Part shown: in pieces, positions 22,365 through 32,606 of the stretch
How the letters are laid out: each line of letters starts with the position of its first letter
How positions within the stretch are numbered: the first letter of the stretch is position 1
Assembly: GCA_945612775.1 (NCBI GenBank)
Contig: CALZAF010000006.1
Location: 1 to 38,514, forward strand
Source: an uncultured bacterium
GTDB lineage: Bacteria; Bacteroidota; Bacteroidia; Bacteroidales; Muribaculaceae
Direction of reading: 5' to 3'
Length of the DNA stretch: 38,514 nt
The notes under the pieces: model-generated
What the model was told of the DNA's origin: nothing
The model's database searches: none
The model's input: the letters and a program-made list of their open reading frames with translations, nothing else
Position numbers and translations under genes: made by a program

Positions 22365-25300
22365 TTACTTTTTGATGTTTTCAATCCACTTGCGGGCGTT
22401 CACAAATGCTTCAATCCAAGGAGTCACTTCGTCGGCGCGGCGCGATAGTGGATAGTAACCGCATTGCCATGGGAAGATGGCTCTTTCGAGGTGAGGCATC
22501 ATAGCCAAGTGGCGACCATCGGCAGAGCAAAGACCAGCAATAGCCTTTGGCGAGCCGTTAGGATTGGCTGGATAGCTGTTGTAGCTGTACTTTGCCACAA
22601 CATTGTATTTGCTGATGTCTTCAGGCAGATTGAACTTGCCTTCGCCGTGAGCCACCCAGATGCCAAGCTTCGAGCCTGCCAAGCTGTGGAACATAACCGA
22701 GTTGTTCTCCGGAATGGTTACGCCCAAGAAGTTGGATTCGAACTTGTGGCTATTGTTGTGCTCCATGCGAGGGCGTTGGCTATGCTCAGGATTGATGAGA
22801 TTAAGCTCTATCATCACTTGGCAACCGTTGCAGATACCAAGGCTCAAGGTGTCGGGGCGAGAGTAGAAGCGCTCGATGGTTTCCTTTGCCTTTTCGTTCC
22901 AAAGGATGCCGCCAGCCCAGCCTTTAGCTGAACCAAGAACGTCGCTATTAGAGAATCCGCCGCAGAACACTATCATGTTCACGTCGTCGAGAGTCTCGCG
23001 TCCCGATATGAGGTCGGTCATGTGCACGTCCTTAACATCAAATCCGGCATAATAGAGTGAGTAAGCCATTTCGCGGTCGCCGTTCACACCCTTTTCGCGT
23101 ATGATGGCAGCCTTTATGCCCGAAGGATTGTGCTTGTAGCCGGTAATGCCCAAGTCGGCAGCTTTTCCGGTGAATCCCTTAGGAAGACGTATGCGGATTG
23201 GCTGCTTCTTATAATTGTTGAAGCGGTCCTTAGCGCACTTTTTGCCGCTTTGCTTGATGTCGAGAAGATATGATGACTTATACCATAGGTCGCGTAGGTA
23301 GTCGATGCCGAATAGGTATTCGTCTTTACCATAGCTGACCATAATGGTGCGTTCGGGTTGAGTTTCGCCGATAGCGATGAACTTAACGCCACATTCAGCT
23401 AGCACGCGTTCCACTGCCTTGCAGTTCTTGTCGGCTACTTGAATTACAAGAGCTGGGTTCTCTGCAAACAATGCGGTGATAACGTCTTTAGCATTTAGGT
23501 CGCTAAGGTCGATGTTGAGACCGCCGTTAGCGTTAGCGAAAGTCATTTCGAGAAGGGTGGTAATAACACCTCCAGCCGAAACGTCGTGAGCAGCGAGAAG
23601 CAAATTGTCGTCAACCAAATTTTGCACAGCATTGAATGTGTTGGCAAAATAATCGGGCGAAGATATTTGTGGAGTCTCGGTGCCAAGATAGTTGATTGAC
23701 TGTGCAAATGCCGAGCCACCGAGCTGCATAGCGGTGTTGGTGAAATCTACGTAGTATAGAGTGCTCTTCTTGTTGACTACCACTGGCGATACGGTCTTCT
23801 TCACGTCCTTAACTTCACCGGCAGCCGAGATGATAACGGTGCCTGGAGCAAGAACTTTCTTCTTGCCATATTTCTGAGTCATCGAGAGGCTGTCCTTACC
23901 TGTAGGAATGTTGATGCCGAGAGCGCAGGCAAAATCGCTACAAGCCTTAACTGCAGAATAAAGTCCGGCATCTTCGCCAAGGTTGCGGCAAGGCCACATC
24001 CAGTTGGCGCTCAACGATACAGCTGAAAGTCCGCCATTGAGGTTAGCACCTACAATGTTGGTTAGAGATTCGGCAATCGAAAGAACCGAACCCGCAGCTG
24101 GGTCGATAAGGGCTGCCTGAGGAGCGTGTCCGATTGAAGTGGCGATACCTACGGTGCCAGTATAGTCGAGTGCTACAACTCCGCAGTCGCTTAGAGGAAG
24201 CTGTATCTCGCCCTGACATTGCTGACGGGCAATCTTACCTGTAATCGAACGGTCAACCTTGTTAGTCAACCAGTCCTTACATGCCACGCTTTCGAGCTGG
24301 AGCAGGTTTTCGAGGTATTCGTTAACCTTACCCTTTTCGTATTTAATCTTTTTGAGTTTGCGAGGTGTGGTTGTATCGGTCATGATAGTCTTAGGCGAGC
24401 TTCCGAACATATCCTTCATGCCGAGGTCGATAGGTTTAACTCCATCTTTTTGTTCGAAAACGAAGCGGTCGTCGCCAGTGGTTTCACCCACCACATAGAA
24501 AGGCGCGCGTTCGCGGTCGGCAATCTTCTTGATGAGTTCAATGTCCTTTTCCTCTACTACCATACCCATACGTTCCTGCGACTCGTTGCCCACAATTTCC
24601 TTAGAAGAAAGGGTAGGGTCGCCCACAGGGAGTGCATCGATGTTGATTTTACCGCCAGTCTCTTCTACAAGTTCCGATAGGGCGTTCAAGTGACCGCCTG
24701 CACCGTGGTCGTGGATAGAGATAATAGGGTTCTCGGGCGATTCGGCAAGGGCGCGAATCACGTTCGAAACGCGTTTCTGCATTTCAGGGTTGGCGCGCTG
24801 AACGGCATTTAGCTCGATAGCATTGTCGTATTGTCCGGTGTTAACCGATGAAACAGCTCCACCGCCCATACCGATGCGATAGTTGTCGCCACCCATAAGC
24901 ACCACCTTTTCATGTGGCTTTGGAGTGCCCTTTATGGCATCACGCTTGTTGGCGAAACCTACGCCGCCTGCGAGCATGATAACTTTGTCGTAAGCAAACT
25001 GTTCCTTGCCTTCCTCGTGCTCGAAGGTGAGAAGCGAGCCGCAAATAAGTGGCTGGCCAAACTTGTTGCCGAAGTCGCTTGCACCATTTGATGCTTTGAT
25101 GAGAATTTCTTCAGGAGTCTGGTAAAGCCATGGGCGAGGTGGCATAGTGCAAAGTTCCCACTTACGCTCTGCCTCGGTGCGAGGATAAGATGTCATATAT
25201 ACTGCAGTACCGGCAAGAGGCAAGCTTGCTCTACCACCGCCAAGACGGTCTCGGATTTCACCACCCGAACCAGTGGCTGCGCCATTGAATGGTTCTACTG

Positions 25301-26057
25301 TTGTGGGGAAGTTGTGAGTCTCGGCTTTAAGTGAAATAACCGATTCGATAGTATCTACCTTGAAGTAGTCGGGACGCTCGGGTGATTGAGGAGCGAACTG
25401 CTCAATCTGAGGACCTTCCACAAAGGCTACATTATCCTTGTATGCTGAAACGAGTTTGTTAGGATTCTCTTGTGAAGTTTTCTTAATCATCTTGAAAAGC
25501 GAGAGTGGTTTTTCTTCGCCATCGATGATAAATGTGCCATTGAAGATTTTGTGACGGCAGTGCTCTGAGTTAACTTGCGAGAAACCGAACACTTCGCTGT
25601 CGGTCAATGGACGACCAAGGCGTTCGCTTAGCTGCTTTAGATAGTCGATTTCCTCAGGACTGAGCGCAAGACCTTCCTTCACATTATATTCCTCCATATT
25701 GTCGATATAGACAATAGGGTCGGGAGTTTTGGTGATAGTGAAAGTGTCGTTGTCGAGAACGTGGTACACACGCTGCAGCATTTTGTCGAAAACGGGTTCT
25801 TTAACTCGGCTGACTGTAAACTCTTCAATACGAGAAATGCCGGAAATACCCATGTTCTGAGTGATTTCTACGGCATTCGTACTCCAGGGAGTAATCATTT
25901 CGCGACGAGGACCGACGAAGGTGCCATGAATGGCAGAGTCGTCGATTTTTTCGGCTCCGTCGAACAGCCAATTAAATTTTTCTGCTTCAGAAGACGAAAG
26001 AGCATGGTCAGATTCGACCACATAAATAGTTGCTCCTTTTTTGAAGAAAGATATCAT
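22365..26057 (-). CDS. purL: Phosphoribosylformylglycinamidine synthase (large single-chain form)
   Basis: It converts FGAR, glutamine and ATP to FGAM in purine synthesis. The 1230 residues are the fused type found in Bacteroidales and Proteobacteria. An N-terminal domain is followed by the linker and first ATP-grasp-like half with SQVNSEHCRHKIFNG near 175-190 and KAETHNFPTTVEPFNGAATGSGGEIRD near 245-270. A second half follows, then a C-terminal glutamine amidotransferase domain (about 985-1230) with the nucleophile Cys in LGICNGCQ and the His/Glu pair in MPHLERA. It has its own -7 element and terminator. Confidence 0.98.
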   Translation of the reverse strand: MISFFKKGATIYVVESDHALSSSEAEKFNWLFDGAEKIDDSAIHGTFVGPRREMITPWSTNAVEITQNMGISGISRIEEFTVSRVKEPVFDKMLQRVYHVLDNDTFTITKTPDPIVYIDNMEEYNVKEGLALSPEEIDYLKQLSERLGRPLTDSEVFGFSQVNSEHCRHKIFNGTFIIDGEEKPLSLFKMIKKTSQENPNKLVSAYKDNVAFVEGPQIEQFAPQSPERPDYFKVDTIESVISLKAETHNFPTTVEPFNGAATGSGGEIRDRLGGGRASLPLAGTAVYMTSYPRTEAERKWELCTMPPRPWLYQTPEEILIKASNGASDFGNKFGQPLICGSLLTFEHEEGKEQFAYDKVIMLAGGVGFANKRDAIKGTPKPHEKVVLMGGDNYRIGMGGGAVSSVNTGQYDNAIELNAVQRANPEMQKRVSNVIRALAESPENPIISIHDHGAGGHLNALSELVEETGGKINIDALPVGDPTLSSKEIVGNESQERMGMVVEEKDIELIKKIADRERAPFYVVGETTGDDRFVFEQKDGVKPIDLGMKDMFGSSPKTIMTDTTTPRKLKKIKYEKGKVNEYLENLLQLESVACKDWLTNKVDRSITGKIARQQCQGEIQLPLSDCGVVALDYTGTVGIATSIGHAPQAALIDPAAGSVLSIAESLTNIVGANLNGGLSAVSLSANWMWPCRNLGEDAGLYSAVKACSDFACALGINIPTGKDSLSMTQKYGKKKVLAPGTVIISAAGEVKDVKKTVSPVVVNKKSTLYYVDFTNTAMQLGGSAFAQSINYLGTETPQISSPDYFANTFNAVQNLVDDNLLLAAHDVSAGGVITTLLEMTFANANGGLNIDLSDLNAKDVITALFAENPALVIQVADKNCKAVERVLAECGVKFIAIGETQPERTIMVSYGKDEYLFGIDYLRDLWYKSSYLLDIKQSGKKCAKDRFNNYKKQPIRIRLPKGFTGKAADLGITGYKHNPSGIKAAIIREKGVNGDREMAYSLYYAGFDVKDVHMTDLISGRETLDDVNMIVFCGGFSNSDVLGSAKGWAGGILWNEKAKETIERFYSRPDTLSLGICNGCQVMIELNLINPEHSQRPRMEHNNSHKFESNFLGVTIPENNSVMFHSLAGSKLGIWVAHGEGKFNLPEDISKYNVVAKYSYNSYPANPNGSPKAIAGLCSADGRHLAMMPHLERAIFPWQCGYYPLSRRADEVTPWIEAFVNARKWIENIKK

Positions 26058-26096
26058 AATAGAAATTATGCGATATTGTTATGTGAATATTTGCTA

Positions 26097-26104
26097 CAAA
26101 ATTA
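26097..26104 (-). promoter_or_regulatory. -7 element of purL
   Basis: TAATTTTG on the minus strand (26104-26097) matches TAnnTTTG, 39 bases before the purL ATG. It is the same octamer as at purH. The -33 element is not clear. No purine-type operator shared by the two genes was seen. Confidence 0.5.
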
Positions 26105-26225
26105 ATCAAAATCCTTGGCAACTAAAAATGATTTATGTAAATAATTGGTGATGTAGCGTTTTTTGATATTTTTTTCGTGATTACATATATAATATAATGT
26201 GGTAAAAGCGTAGTGAGGTGTGTGA

Positions 26226-26288
26226 AAAATACCAAACAAGATGCGAGACGCTGCTTCGCCTTATGTTGGCGGTTGCGGCGTCTCGCAT
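26226..26288 (-). terminator. Terminator of sbcDC
   Basis: ATGCGAGACGC (26241-26251) and GCGTCTCGCAT (26278-26288) form a perfect 11-bp stem, with an inner stem CGCC / GGCG in the 26-base loop. On the minus strand CTTGTTTGGTATTTTTC follows, a broken U-tract. It lies 54 bases past the sbcC stop. Confidence 0.7.
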
Positions 26289-26342
26289 GCTATGAGAGTG
26301 ATGTGAGCTAAGTGCTTTACAGCTGCATTTGCGCAACGAACA

Positions 26343-29300
26343 CTATTGATTTGTGGAAATCACAGTAACTGTGCTGCTCGAGTTGTGGCCTTCTTGGTGT
26401 ACCTTGATTTGCACTGGAATCCGCTCTTGAAGCTCTTCGACGTGGCTGATAATGCCCACATGGCGGCCAGATCGAGAATGAAGCGTTCGCAATGTGGCTA
26501 TCGATTTTTGCAAAGGCTCGCCACTGAGCGTACCAAAGCCCTCGTCGATAAATAGTGTATCTACTTTCAGATTCTCGCCTAAATCACTTAAAGCAAGAGC
26601 TAACGAGAGTGACACAAGGAAACTTTCACCGCCCGAAATGGTTGCTGCAGAGCGGCTTACAAAACCTTGGTAGGCGTCTTCGATATTAATGATGAATGTG
26701 CCTGGAGTGACTTTAAGCGTATAGCGGTCGGTAAGGGTGTGCATATAGCTGTTGGCTGAATGTATTAGGTTGGCAAGCACATAACTTTGTGCGATTTTAC
26801 GGAACTTTTTCCCGTCAGCACAACCAATCAAACTGTTAAGCTTATCCCATTTTTCGAAAACTGCTTTCTTCTTGTCGGCTTCCTCCTTAAGGCTGCCAAT
26901 GAGTTTCTTTGTTTCGGCGTCTTTTTGAAGCTCTTGCGTGATAGCTCCACTGCGCAAGTTGTTTTGCCTTATTTGTTCTGTGGCATGCTCAATGCGCGAG
27001 TTGAGGTTTTCTTCCGAGTCTTCTTCTGTAAAATCGGGCTTCTTCTGCTGATGCTCTTCGAGTCGCTTGTTGGCGACACTGAGAGCGGTGCGCTTAGCCA
27101 ATTCGAGATCCTTAGCCTTCTGAATTTCGGTTGTAACTGTCTCGATGTGCTGAGCACTATGCTCTGAGAGTTGCTTAATGCGCTCTAAAGTTATTTCGGC
27201 GTTTGCAAGCAAGAACTTGTCAAATTGCTCTTTGTTGGTTTCGAGAACCGATTTTGCGGAGTTAAGCTGGGTTAGGGCAGCTGTAGTGGCTGCGCTAATT
27301 TCGTTGGCGAGTTTTAGCGTGTTGCCCACAGGCTTCGATGTGCCTGCAGTTATTGCTTCCCACGACGGCATGTCTGCCAATATCCTTTCGATTGACGCCT
27401 CGGTGTTGGCAATAGTGGTGCTTGCCTCTTTGATTTTCGAGTCGAGTTCGCGCTGCTGTTTTTCCTTGTCACGATATGCTTTTGCTGCAACTTTGAGCTG
27501 CTGGGCAAATTCGGTGATATTCTGTCGCCACTGATTGCTCCACTCGGTGTCGTTAAGAATCGACTGGATCAATTCTTCGGCTTGCTTAATGTCGCCTCGG
27601 CGCGCCTCTATGAGGCTTTCGAGATTCTTAACCTTGTTTTCGCTTGCCGTGACTTGAGTTTCGGCATTTGTTAAAGCCTTTTCTGCCTTGTCTTTTGCGT
27701 CGGAAAGTTTGTTGAACTCTTTAAGCAGAACGTTTACCTCTTTTTCTATTATTTCGGCTTCTTTCTCTTGCTTTTCGATCTCTTGTTTTAATGCCTGAGC
27801 CTTGGTAGCCATTTCGGCAAGCGTGTTGCGGGTAGAATCGTCGATTTGTTCGACGCCAACTTTACGGCAACTCTCGAGAGCCTTGGCTTCTGCTATTGAT
27901 AGCGAATTGTCTTCTGCCAACGCCTTTGAATCGCGAGCATACACTTCGCTCTGCGACTTTTTCTCTGCCAAAGCCGTGTTGAGTTCGCCTTGCAAATTGT
28001 CGAACTTCGCTTTTTCCTCTTCGTATTTCCGACTGGCGGCTTCATAAATTTGGGCAAAATGATCGTCGCAGAGTATTTCTTGGGCGATTCGTTGTCCGCA
28101 CACAGGGCAGGTGTCACCTGTTTTCAGTTTGGCACGCATTGCTTTTGCAAATTTGTCCACAGAGTCCTTCTGTTTGTCGAGAATCTCTTTGGCTGTATTA
28201 TTAGCGGCTTCAGCCTTAGCTAACTCGGCTTTGAGCGCCTCGGTGGATTCAGTCAGTTTTGCAATTTTTTCTTGAAGAATCGCAAGTTTTTGCTCGGCCT
28301 CAGATTTGCGATTACGCTCCTTGTCGAGATTGTCGAGGCGGTCGTTTGCTGTTGCGATATCTGCTATTCGCGCCAATACATTGTCTTTCTGCTTACGTAG
28401 CGATGGCAGATTAAGCGCCTGCAGGTCGCTTTGCCTTTTGGCGTGTTCGGCTTTTTTCTGCTCGTAGAGTTCTTTTGCCTTTTCAGCGTTGCATTTAGCT
28501 TGCTCTTTGGCTGGAATAAGTCTGTGCGTTATTGTTTCTTGCTCGTTGTCGCGCTGTTTTAAGTAATTCTCTATTTCTTCTTCGTCCTTTTTGATGGCGG
28601 AAATGTTGGAAGAGATAGTCTGTTCGTTTTCATACACGGCACTCTTGCTGCTTTCGCCTTCTAAGAACGAATCAACAGCAGCCTTTTGGCTTTCGAGTTC
28701 GTTTTTGCCTTCAGTGGCGTGTTTCTGCCCGCTGAGCAGTGTGGCAAAATCGTCTGAAAGCGATTTCAAGGCTGCTTCATGGCGAGCAATGTCTTCCGAG
28801 GCTTTTTGGGCCTCGGCATGCCATCGGCGTGCATTGATGGTGGCGTTCCAGTCCGACACCAAGCGTTGGCTGGCCGAAAACTCCTCGCTTGAGATTGAGG
28901 AAAGTGCAGCCTCATGCTCCTTCCTGGCCGTGTTGGCGGCAGCAAGGTTCTCGGTGTTGGCTATTATCCATTGCAATTTGCTCGAAGAAGCTTCTTTATC
29001 GACTTTGAGTGCGGCTTCTTGCTCGGTGAGCTGCTTGAGTTCGTCGTTTCGGTTGGCTATTTCTTCGTCGCTCAATGTTGGTGTGTCGTTGATTTGGCGC
29101 AATGCGTCCTGCCAATCTTGTTTCTTGGCTTTATGCAATTCGTATATTTTGGCGCCTATCTTAGAATAAATGCTTGCGCCAGTGATTTTTTCCAAGATGA
29201 CTGCTTTTTCGTCGTCTTTGCTGCGTAAAAAACGAGTAAACTCGCCTTGTGCAAGCATGGTAGTTCGGCAGAATTGGCTAAAATCCAACCCGATGGCGGC

Positions 29301-29750
29301 TTGTATTTCGGCAGTAATCTCGTTGATTTTGGTCATTGTGGTGCCGGTGTTAAGATTGGTAAGAGTCCATTTCTTGTCTTGTATCTTGTTGCCGATTTTT
29401 TTGCGACTGAGAGCTACCGACCAAAATGCTTTATATGGAATACCATTGCTACCGGTGAAGGTTAGTTCTACCCAGGCTTCTGCGGTATTCTTTCTCATAA
29501 GTTGACGTTTGTCGTTTGAAGACATTTCGTCTAAGTTATCTACAATGTCGTCACCAAAATATTTACTTTCAAGTCGTGGAGTATTGCTGTAAAGAGCAAG
29601 GCATATAGCGTCGAGGATTGTGGTCTTGCCAGCTCCTGTTTTGCCTGTAATTAGGAAAACTTCGCTGTTAGCCAATGGTTCAGCTTCGAAGTCGATGAAA
29701 GCGTCTTCGATTGATGCAATATTGTGTATTTTAAGCTGTTGTAATTTCAT
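26343..29750 (-). CDS. sbcC: SbcC, SMC-like ATPase subunit of the SbcCD nuclease
   Basis: The 1135 residues form a Rad50-type ATPase that, with SbcD, opens hairpins and trims protein-blocked DNA ends. Walker A is GKTGAGKT (36-43). Long coiled coils cover roughly 200-540 and 555-930. The zinc hook is C548-P-V-C551, close to the middle as expected. The ABC signature ISGGESFLVSLSLALALSD lies near 1040, and Walker B TLFIDEGFGTL near 1065. The ATG at 29750 is 23 bases after the sbcD stop, so the two are one operon. Confidence 0.97.
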   Translation of the reverse strand: MKLQQLKIHNIASIEDAFIDFEAEPLANSEVFLITGKTGAGKTTILDAICLALYSNTPRLESKYFGDDIVDNLDEMSSNDKRQLMRKNTAEAWVELTFTGSNGIPYKAFWSVALSRKKIGNKIQDKKWTLTNLNTGTTMTKINEITAEIQAAIGLDFSQFCRTTMLAQGEFTRFLRSKDDEKAVILEKITGASIYSKIGAKIYELHKAKKQDWQDALRQINDTPTLSDEEIANRNDELKQLTEQEAALKVDKEASSSKLQWIIANTENLAAANTARKEHEAALSSISSEEFSASQRLVSDWNATINARRWHAEAQKASEDIARHEAALKSLSDDFATLLSGQKHATEGKNELESQKAAVDSFLEGESSKSAVYENEQTISSNISAIKKDEEEIENYLKQRDNEQETITHRLIPAKEQAKCNAEKAKELYEQKKAEHAKRQSDLQALNLPSLRKQKDNVLARIADIATANDRLDNLDKERNRKSEAEQKLAILQEKIAKLTESTEALKAELAKAEAANNTAKEILDKQKDSVDKFAKAMRAKLKTGDTCPVCGQRIAQEILCDDHFAQIYEAASRKYEEEKAKFDNLQGELNTALAEKKSQSEVYARDSKALAEDNSLSIAEAKALESCRKVGVEQIDDSTRNTLAEMATKAQALKQEIEKQEKEAEIIEKEVNVLLKEFNKLSDAKDKAEKALTNAETQVTASENKVKNLESLIEARRGDIKQAEELIQSILNDTEWSNQWRQNITEFAQQLKVAAKAYRDKEKQQRELDSKIKEASTTIANTEASIERILADMPSWEAITAGTSKPVGNTLKLANEISAATTAALTQLNSAKSVLETNKEQFDKFLLANAEITLERIKQLSEHSAQHIETVTTEIQKAKDLELAKRTALSVANKRLEEHQQKKPDFTEEDSEENLNSRIEHATEQIRQNNLRSGAITQELQKDAETKKLIGSLKEEADKKKAVFEKWDKLNSLIGCADGKKFRKIAQSYVLANLIHSANSYMHTLTDRYTLKVTPGTFIINIEDAYQGFVSRSAATISGGESFLVSLSLALALSDLGENLKVDTLFIDEGFGTLSGEPLQKSIATLRTLHSRSGRHVGIISHVEELQERIPVQIKVHQEGHNSSSTVTVISTNQ

Positions 29751-29773
29751 ACTAAAGTATTAATTTAAGATAT

Positions 29774-30952
29774 TTAATTGCGTTCTTCTGAATTAATTAT
29801 CTGGAGCACTTCGCTGAAAAGTTCTTCCATATCTTCGTCGAAAGGCTTTTGCGAATCGGCTGCGTAGCGCTTTGCAATCTGCAATGGGTCCTCTGACCTA
29901 AATTCCTGAATGGTCATGCCTGTGGTTTCTTTGCTTTCGGAAGTCACTCGGCGAGCGTTAATGTAGCAGAATCGGCATTTCTTGTTCTTGACTATTTCGG
30001 CGGCTTCAGCCGATGCTGTCGATGGCAAGAAATCCTCGACCTTAACGTTCATGCGAATATATGCAGGGATGTCGTCGGGATAATTCTTTAGTAGCTCTTT
30101 TGCTTCTTCCCAGTTGGCAAAGTCCTGAGTGGGTAGTGTGACCAGTGGGTGAGGATTGCCGATCTCTACAGTCTCGTATTTCGGTTGCGCGCCGTGGCTA
30201 TCAATCTCAACCATAGTTATGCTGTGATTGAAACGCTCGTCGAAACTGATGGGCAATGGTGTGCCGCAGTACCTAACATTATGTTTGCCGGTATGCACAA
30301 ATTGCGCGTGGTGAATGTGACCTAAAGCCACATAATCGTAGCCAGACCCAAAATCCGCAACGTCGAAATAATCGATACCGCCTACGCTGTCCTTCATGGC
30401 AGTGTCGTGCCCAGTTATGTCGCAACCTCGCACGGTGGTGTGAGCTGTCAGCACCACAGGCAGGTTGTAGGTGTTGCGCTTTTCTACCTCTTCAAGAAGG
30501 TGCTTGTAGAACTGGTCGGGCATATTGCGCTCGTGAACATAGGGGACTGCCACCACATATCCTTTGCCTGGAATTTCGATAATGTGCTCGTCGTAGTTCT
30601 CTCCAGAGCGAGCTTCAGCCGAAAGGTTTCCGATGGTGAATACATTCAGAGCTCGCCACGGCGTGCGGAAAATGTCGTGTTTCGTTCCGCTGTCGTGGTT
30701 ACCCGCAGTGATAACCATGACCATTCCCGGATTTGCTTCGTGGATTTTAACTAATGCATTGGCAAACATTGTTTGCACGGCATTCGATGGCTGTGAGGTG
30801 TGATACACATCGCCGCAAAGCAAGAAAACGTCGGGTTTCTGTTCCATGACAATTTCCTCGATTTGTCGAAGCATTTCTGCTTGTTCCTCAGTCCGATCGT
30901 AGTTGTAGATGCTGTGGCCTAAGTGCCAGTCGCTGGTATGAAGTAATTTCAT
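29774..30952 (-). CDS. sbcD: SbcD, Mre11-type nuclease subunit
   Basis: The 392 residues are a calcineurin-type phosphoesterase. Metal-binding motifs in order: HTSDWHLGH (5-13), LCGDVYH (about 45-51), TAGNHDS (about 81-87), a HTTV segment near 172 and GHIHHAQ near 217. The C-terminal capping domain follows. It acts in the cytosol as a double-strand exonuclease and hairpin endonuclease with SbcC. It is the first gene of the pair. No -7 consensus was found in the 288-base region upstream. Confidence 0.97.
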   Translation of the reverse strand: MKLLHTSDWHLGHSIYNYDRTEEQAEMLRQIEEIVMEQKPDVFLLCGDVYHTSQPSNAVQTMFANALVKIHEANPGMVMVITAGNHDSGTKHDIFRTPWRALNVFTIGNLSAEARSGENYDEHIIEIPGKGYVVAVPYVHERNMPDQFYKHLLEEVEKRNTYNLPVVLTAHTTVRGCDITGHDTAMKDSVGGIDYFDVADFGSGYDYVALGHIHHAQFVHTGKHNVRYCGTPLPISFDERFNHSITMVEIDSHGAQPKYETVEIGNPHPLVTLPTQDFANWEEAKELLKNYPDDIPAYIRMNVKVEDFLPSTASAEAAEIVKNKKCRFCYINARRVTSESKETTGMTIQEFRSEDPLQIAKRYAADSQKPFDEDMEELFSEVLQIINSEERN

Positions 30953-31156
30953 AAATAAACCGTGTGTTTTTTTGTTTTTTGTATATTGCTATTTCGTGCA
31001 ATTAATATGCCATAATACGCCTACAGCGCTGAAAATAATCTAATATTTGTGGAAAAATCATCAAAATCTAATCCTCCTAAGGCAATATTATACTTAAAGA
31101 GGAAGTTATCTAATTAAAAGCGCAGTAGTAGGTGCGATAATTTGCAAGAAACTTCG

Positions 31157-31164
31157 TATCTTTG
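31157..31164 (+). promoter_or_regulatory. -7 element of the CHU_C protein-uvrA unit
   Basis: TATCTTTG (31157-31164) matches TAnnTTTG. Transcription would start near 31170, about 70 bases before the ATG at 31241. It overlaps a longer reading frame opening with TTG at 31142 and argues against that start. A -33 TTTG at proper spacing is not seen. Confidence 0.6.
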
Positions 31165-31240
31165 CTTAATTAACCATAGCCTTGATGTGTTGGGGATTGG
31201 CATTTGCTGTGTGCCTAACAGATTTTGGGAAAACGAATAC

Positions 31241-32602
31241 ATGAGTATGACAAGAAATAGAATATATATGATGGCGGCATTGCTGCTCGTGGCGATAGGT
31301 GTGAATGCCCAAGTGGCTTTTACCGGCGATGAGGGGCACAGGGTGTTTGAAGAGGCACCTGCCAAAAGCACAGGATTAGATATGGTGTATGTGCTTTATG
31401 ATTCACAGGTAAAGCAGATGCAATACACAGCAGGCAGTGCTACCGCCACGGTAAAATGGTATAAATTTGGTGCAACGGGTGGTGCATACGCCGAGGAGAT
31501 TACTTCGCTCGAGCGCATAGGCAAGGTTACCGTGCTAAAATCGATTGTGCCAAACTCGGGATATATAATCGAGGAAGGAACTACCCGAAAATATGTTTGG
31601 GTGGTAAATTATGCCGATTATCGCTTGAATGTTAGCCGGATAGATGTGGTTAACGATGGCGACTGCTCGTCGGCAACGCTTAATGTGCAAGGCGAGGGCG
31701 ATGCAATAGTGTATTATTCGATTAATGGCGCTCGAAAAGTGCTAGACCGCCAGCTAAAACTTACGTATAACAATCTCGTGTGGAACGACGATGATTTGTC
31801 GTGGAATTCTGAGGTTCAGGAGGAATCCCTGCAAGAACTGAAGCCGACAATTTCGTTGCCTGCACCTTACTGCAATACCACTTTCTCGCTTTCGGGCGAC
31901 CGCTTCTTGAATTTCTGGGGCGAAAATGTTGGTGTGGAGAGCGATGAGTATCGTGCTCAGGCTGTGGCAGCGGTAACAAAGGCTGAACAAGAACAAAAAG
32001 ACGCCAGCAATCAGGCGGGCGGTAGCAATGAGTCGCTGCTCGGTGGTTCTGCGCCAGCCGTAATCACTTTCTCGGCATACTATACCGATGCCGTAGCCAC
32101 AAAAGAGTGGCAGATGTCGCATGATGCAGAGTTTGAGGAGATAGCCGATAGCAGAAACGAGGATGAAATCACCGTCACGATTGAAGAAGCCGGAACCACA
32201 TTCTGGCGATTTGTGTGCAGTAATGCTTCTGGCGAATGTACGTCATATAGCGACGTTTATCAGGTTAATATCGGTGAATCGAGTCTGCAGTGCCCAAATG
32301 CATTCTCTCCTGGAGTTACCGAAGGCTTTAACGATGAGTGGAAAGTGTCGTATAAGTCGATAGTGAAATTTAAGTGTTGGATTTTCAATAGTTGGGGCGT
32401 TCAGATGTGCGAACTTTCCGACCCATCGCAGGGCTGGGATGGCAAGTATAAAGGAAAAGTTGTAAAGCCGGGCGTATATTATTATGTAATCGACGCTGAA
32501 GGCTCCGAAGGGAAGAAGTATAAGTTGAAAGGAGATATTAATGTGGTAGGACTTCGCCACGAGCGAAATAGTGAAACCGGCGAAGGTGCCGTCACAGAAT
32601 GA
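31241..32602 (+). CDS. Secreted protein with gliding-motility-associated (type IX secretion, type-B) C-terminal domain
   Basis: The 453 residues begin with a signal peptide (MSMTRNRIYMMAALLLVAIG, cut after VNAQ). The middle shows beta-rich, Ig/PKD-like segments (about 20-180 and 265-345) joined by a Gln/Ser/Gly-rich linker near 250-265. Residues about 350-440 match the CHU_C/TIGR04131-type domain: CPNAFSPGVTEGFNDEWKV, a WGVQM segment, WDGKYKGKVVKPGVYYYVI and the end GDINVV. That domain is the export signal of many T9SS cargoes. A 13-residue tail follows it, which is unusual. The first 33 codons of the longer frame lie over the promoter, so the ATG at 31241 is chosen. The stop is 4 bases before the uvrA ATG. 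Confidence 0.85.
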   Translation: MSMTRNRIYMMAALLLVAIGVNAQVAFTGDEGHRVFEEAPAKSTGLDMVYVLYDSQVKQMQYTAGSATATVKWYKFGATGGAYAEEITSLERIGKVTVLKSIVPNSGYIIEEGTTRKYVWVVNYADYRLNVSRIDVVNDGDCSSATLNVQGEGDAIVYYSINGARKVLDRQLKLTYNNLVWNDDDLSWNSEVQEESLQELKPTISLPAPYCNTTFSLSGDRFLNFWGENVGVESDEYRAQAVAAVTKAEQEQKDASNQAGGSNESLLGGSAPAVITFSAYYTDAVATKEWQMSHDAEFEEIADSRNEDEITVTIEEAGTTFWRFVCSNASGECTSYSDVYQVNIGESSLQCPNAFSPGVTEGFNDEWKVSYKSIVKFKCWIFNSWGVQMCELSDPSQGWDGKYKGKVVKPGVYYYVIDAEGSEGKKYKLKGDINVVGLRHERNSETGEGAVTE

Positions 32603-32606
32603 TGCT

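Noticed and set aside
26226..26288. The long inverted repeat as an insertion-sequence end
   Set aside because: It is a single stem-loop with no transposase or matching partner, and it sits where an sbcC terminator is expected.
31142..31240. Longer N-terminus of the CHU_C protein (TTG at 31142)
   Set aside because: A -7 element lies inside this stretch, and the signal peptide begins at 31241.
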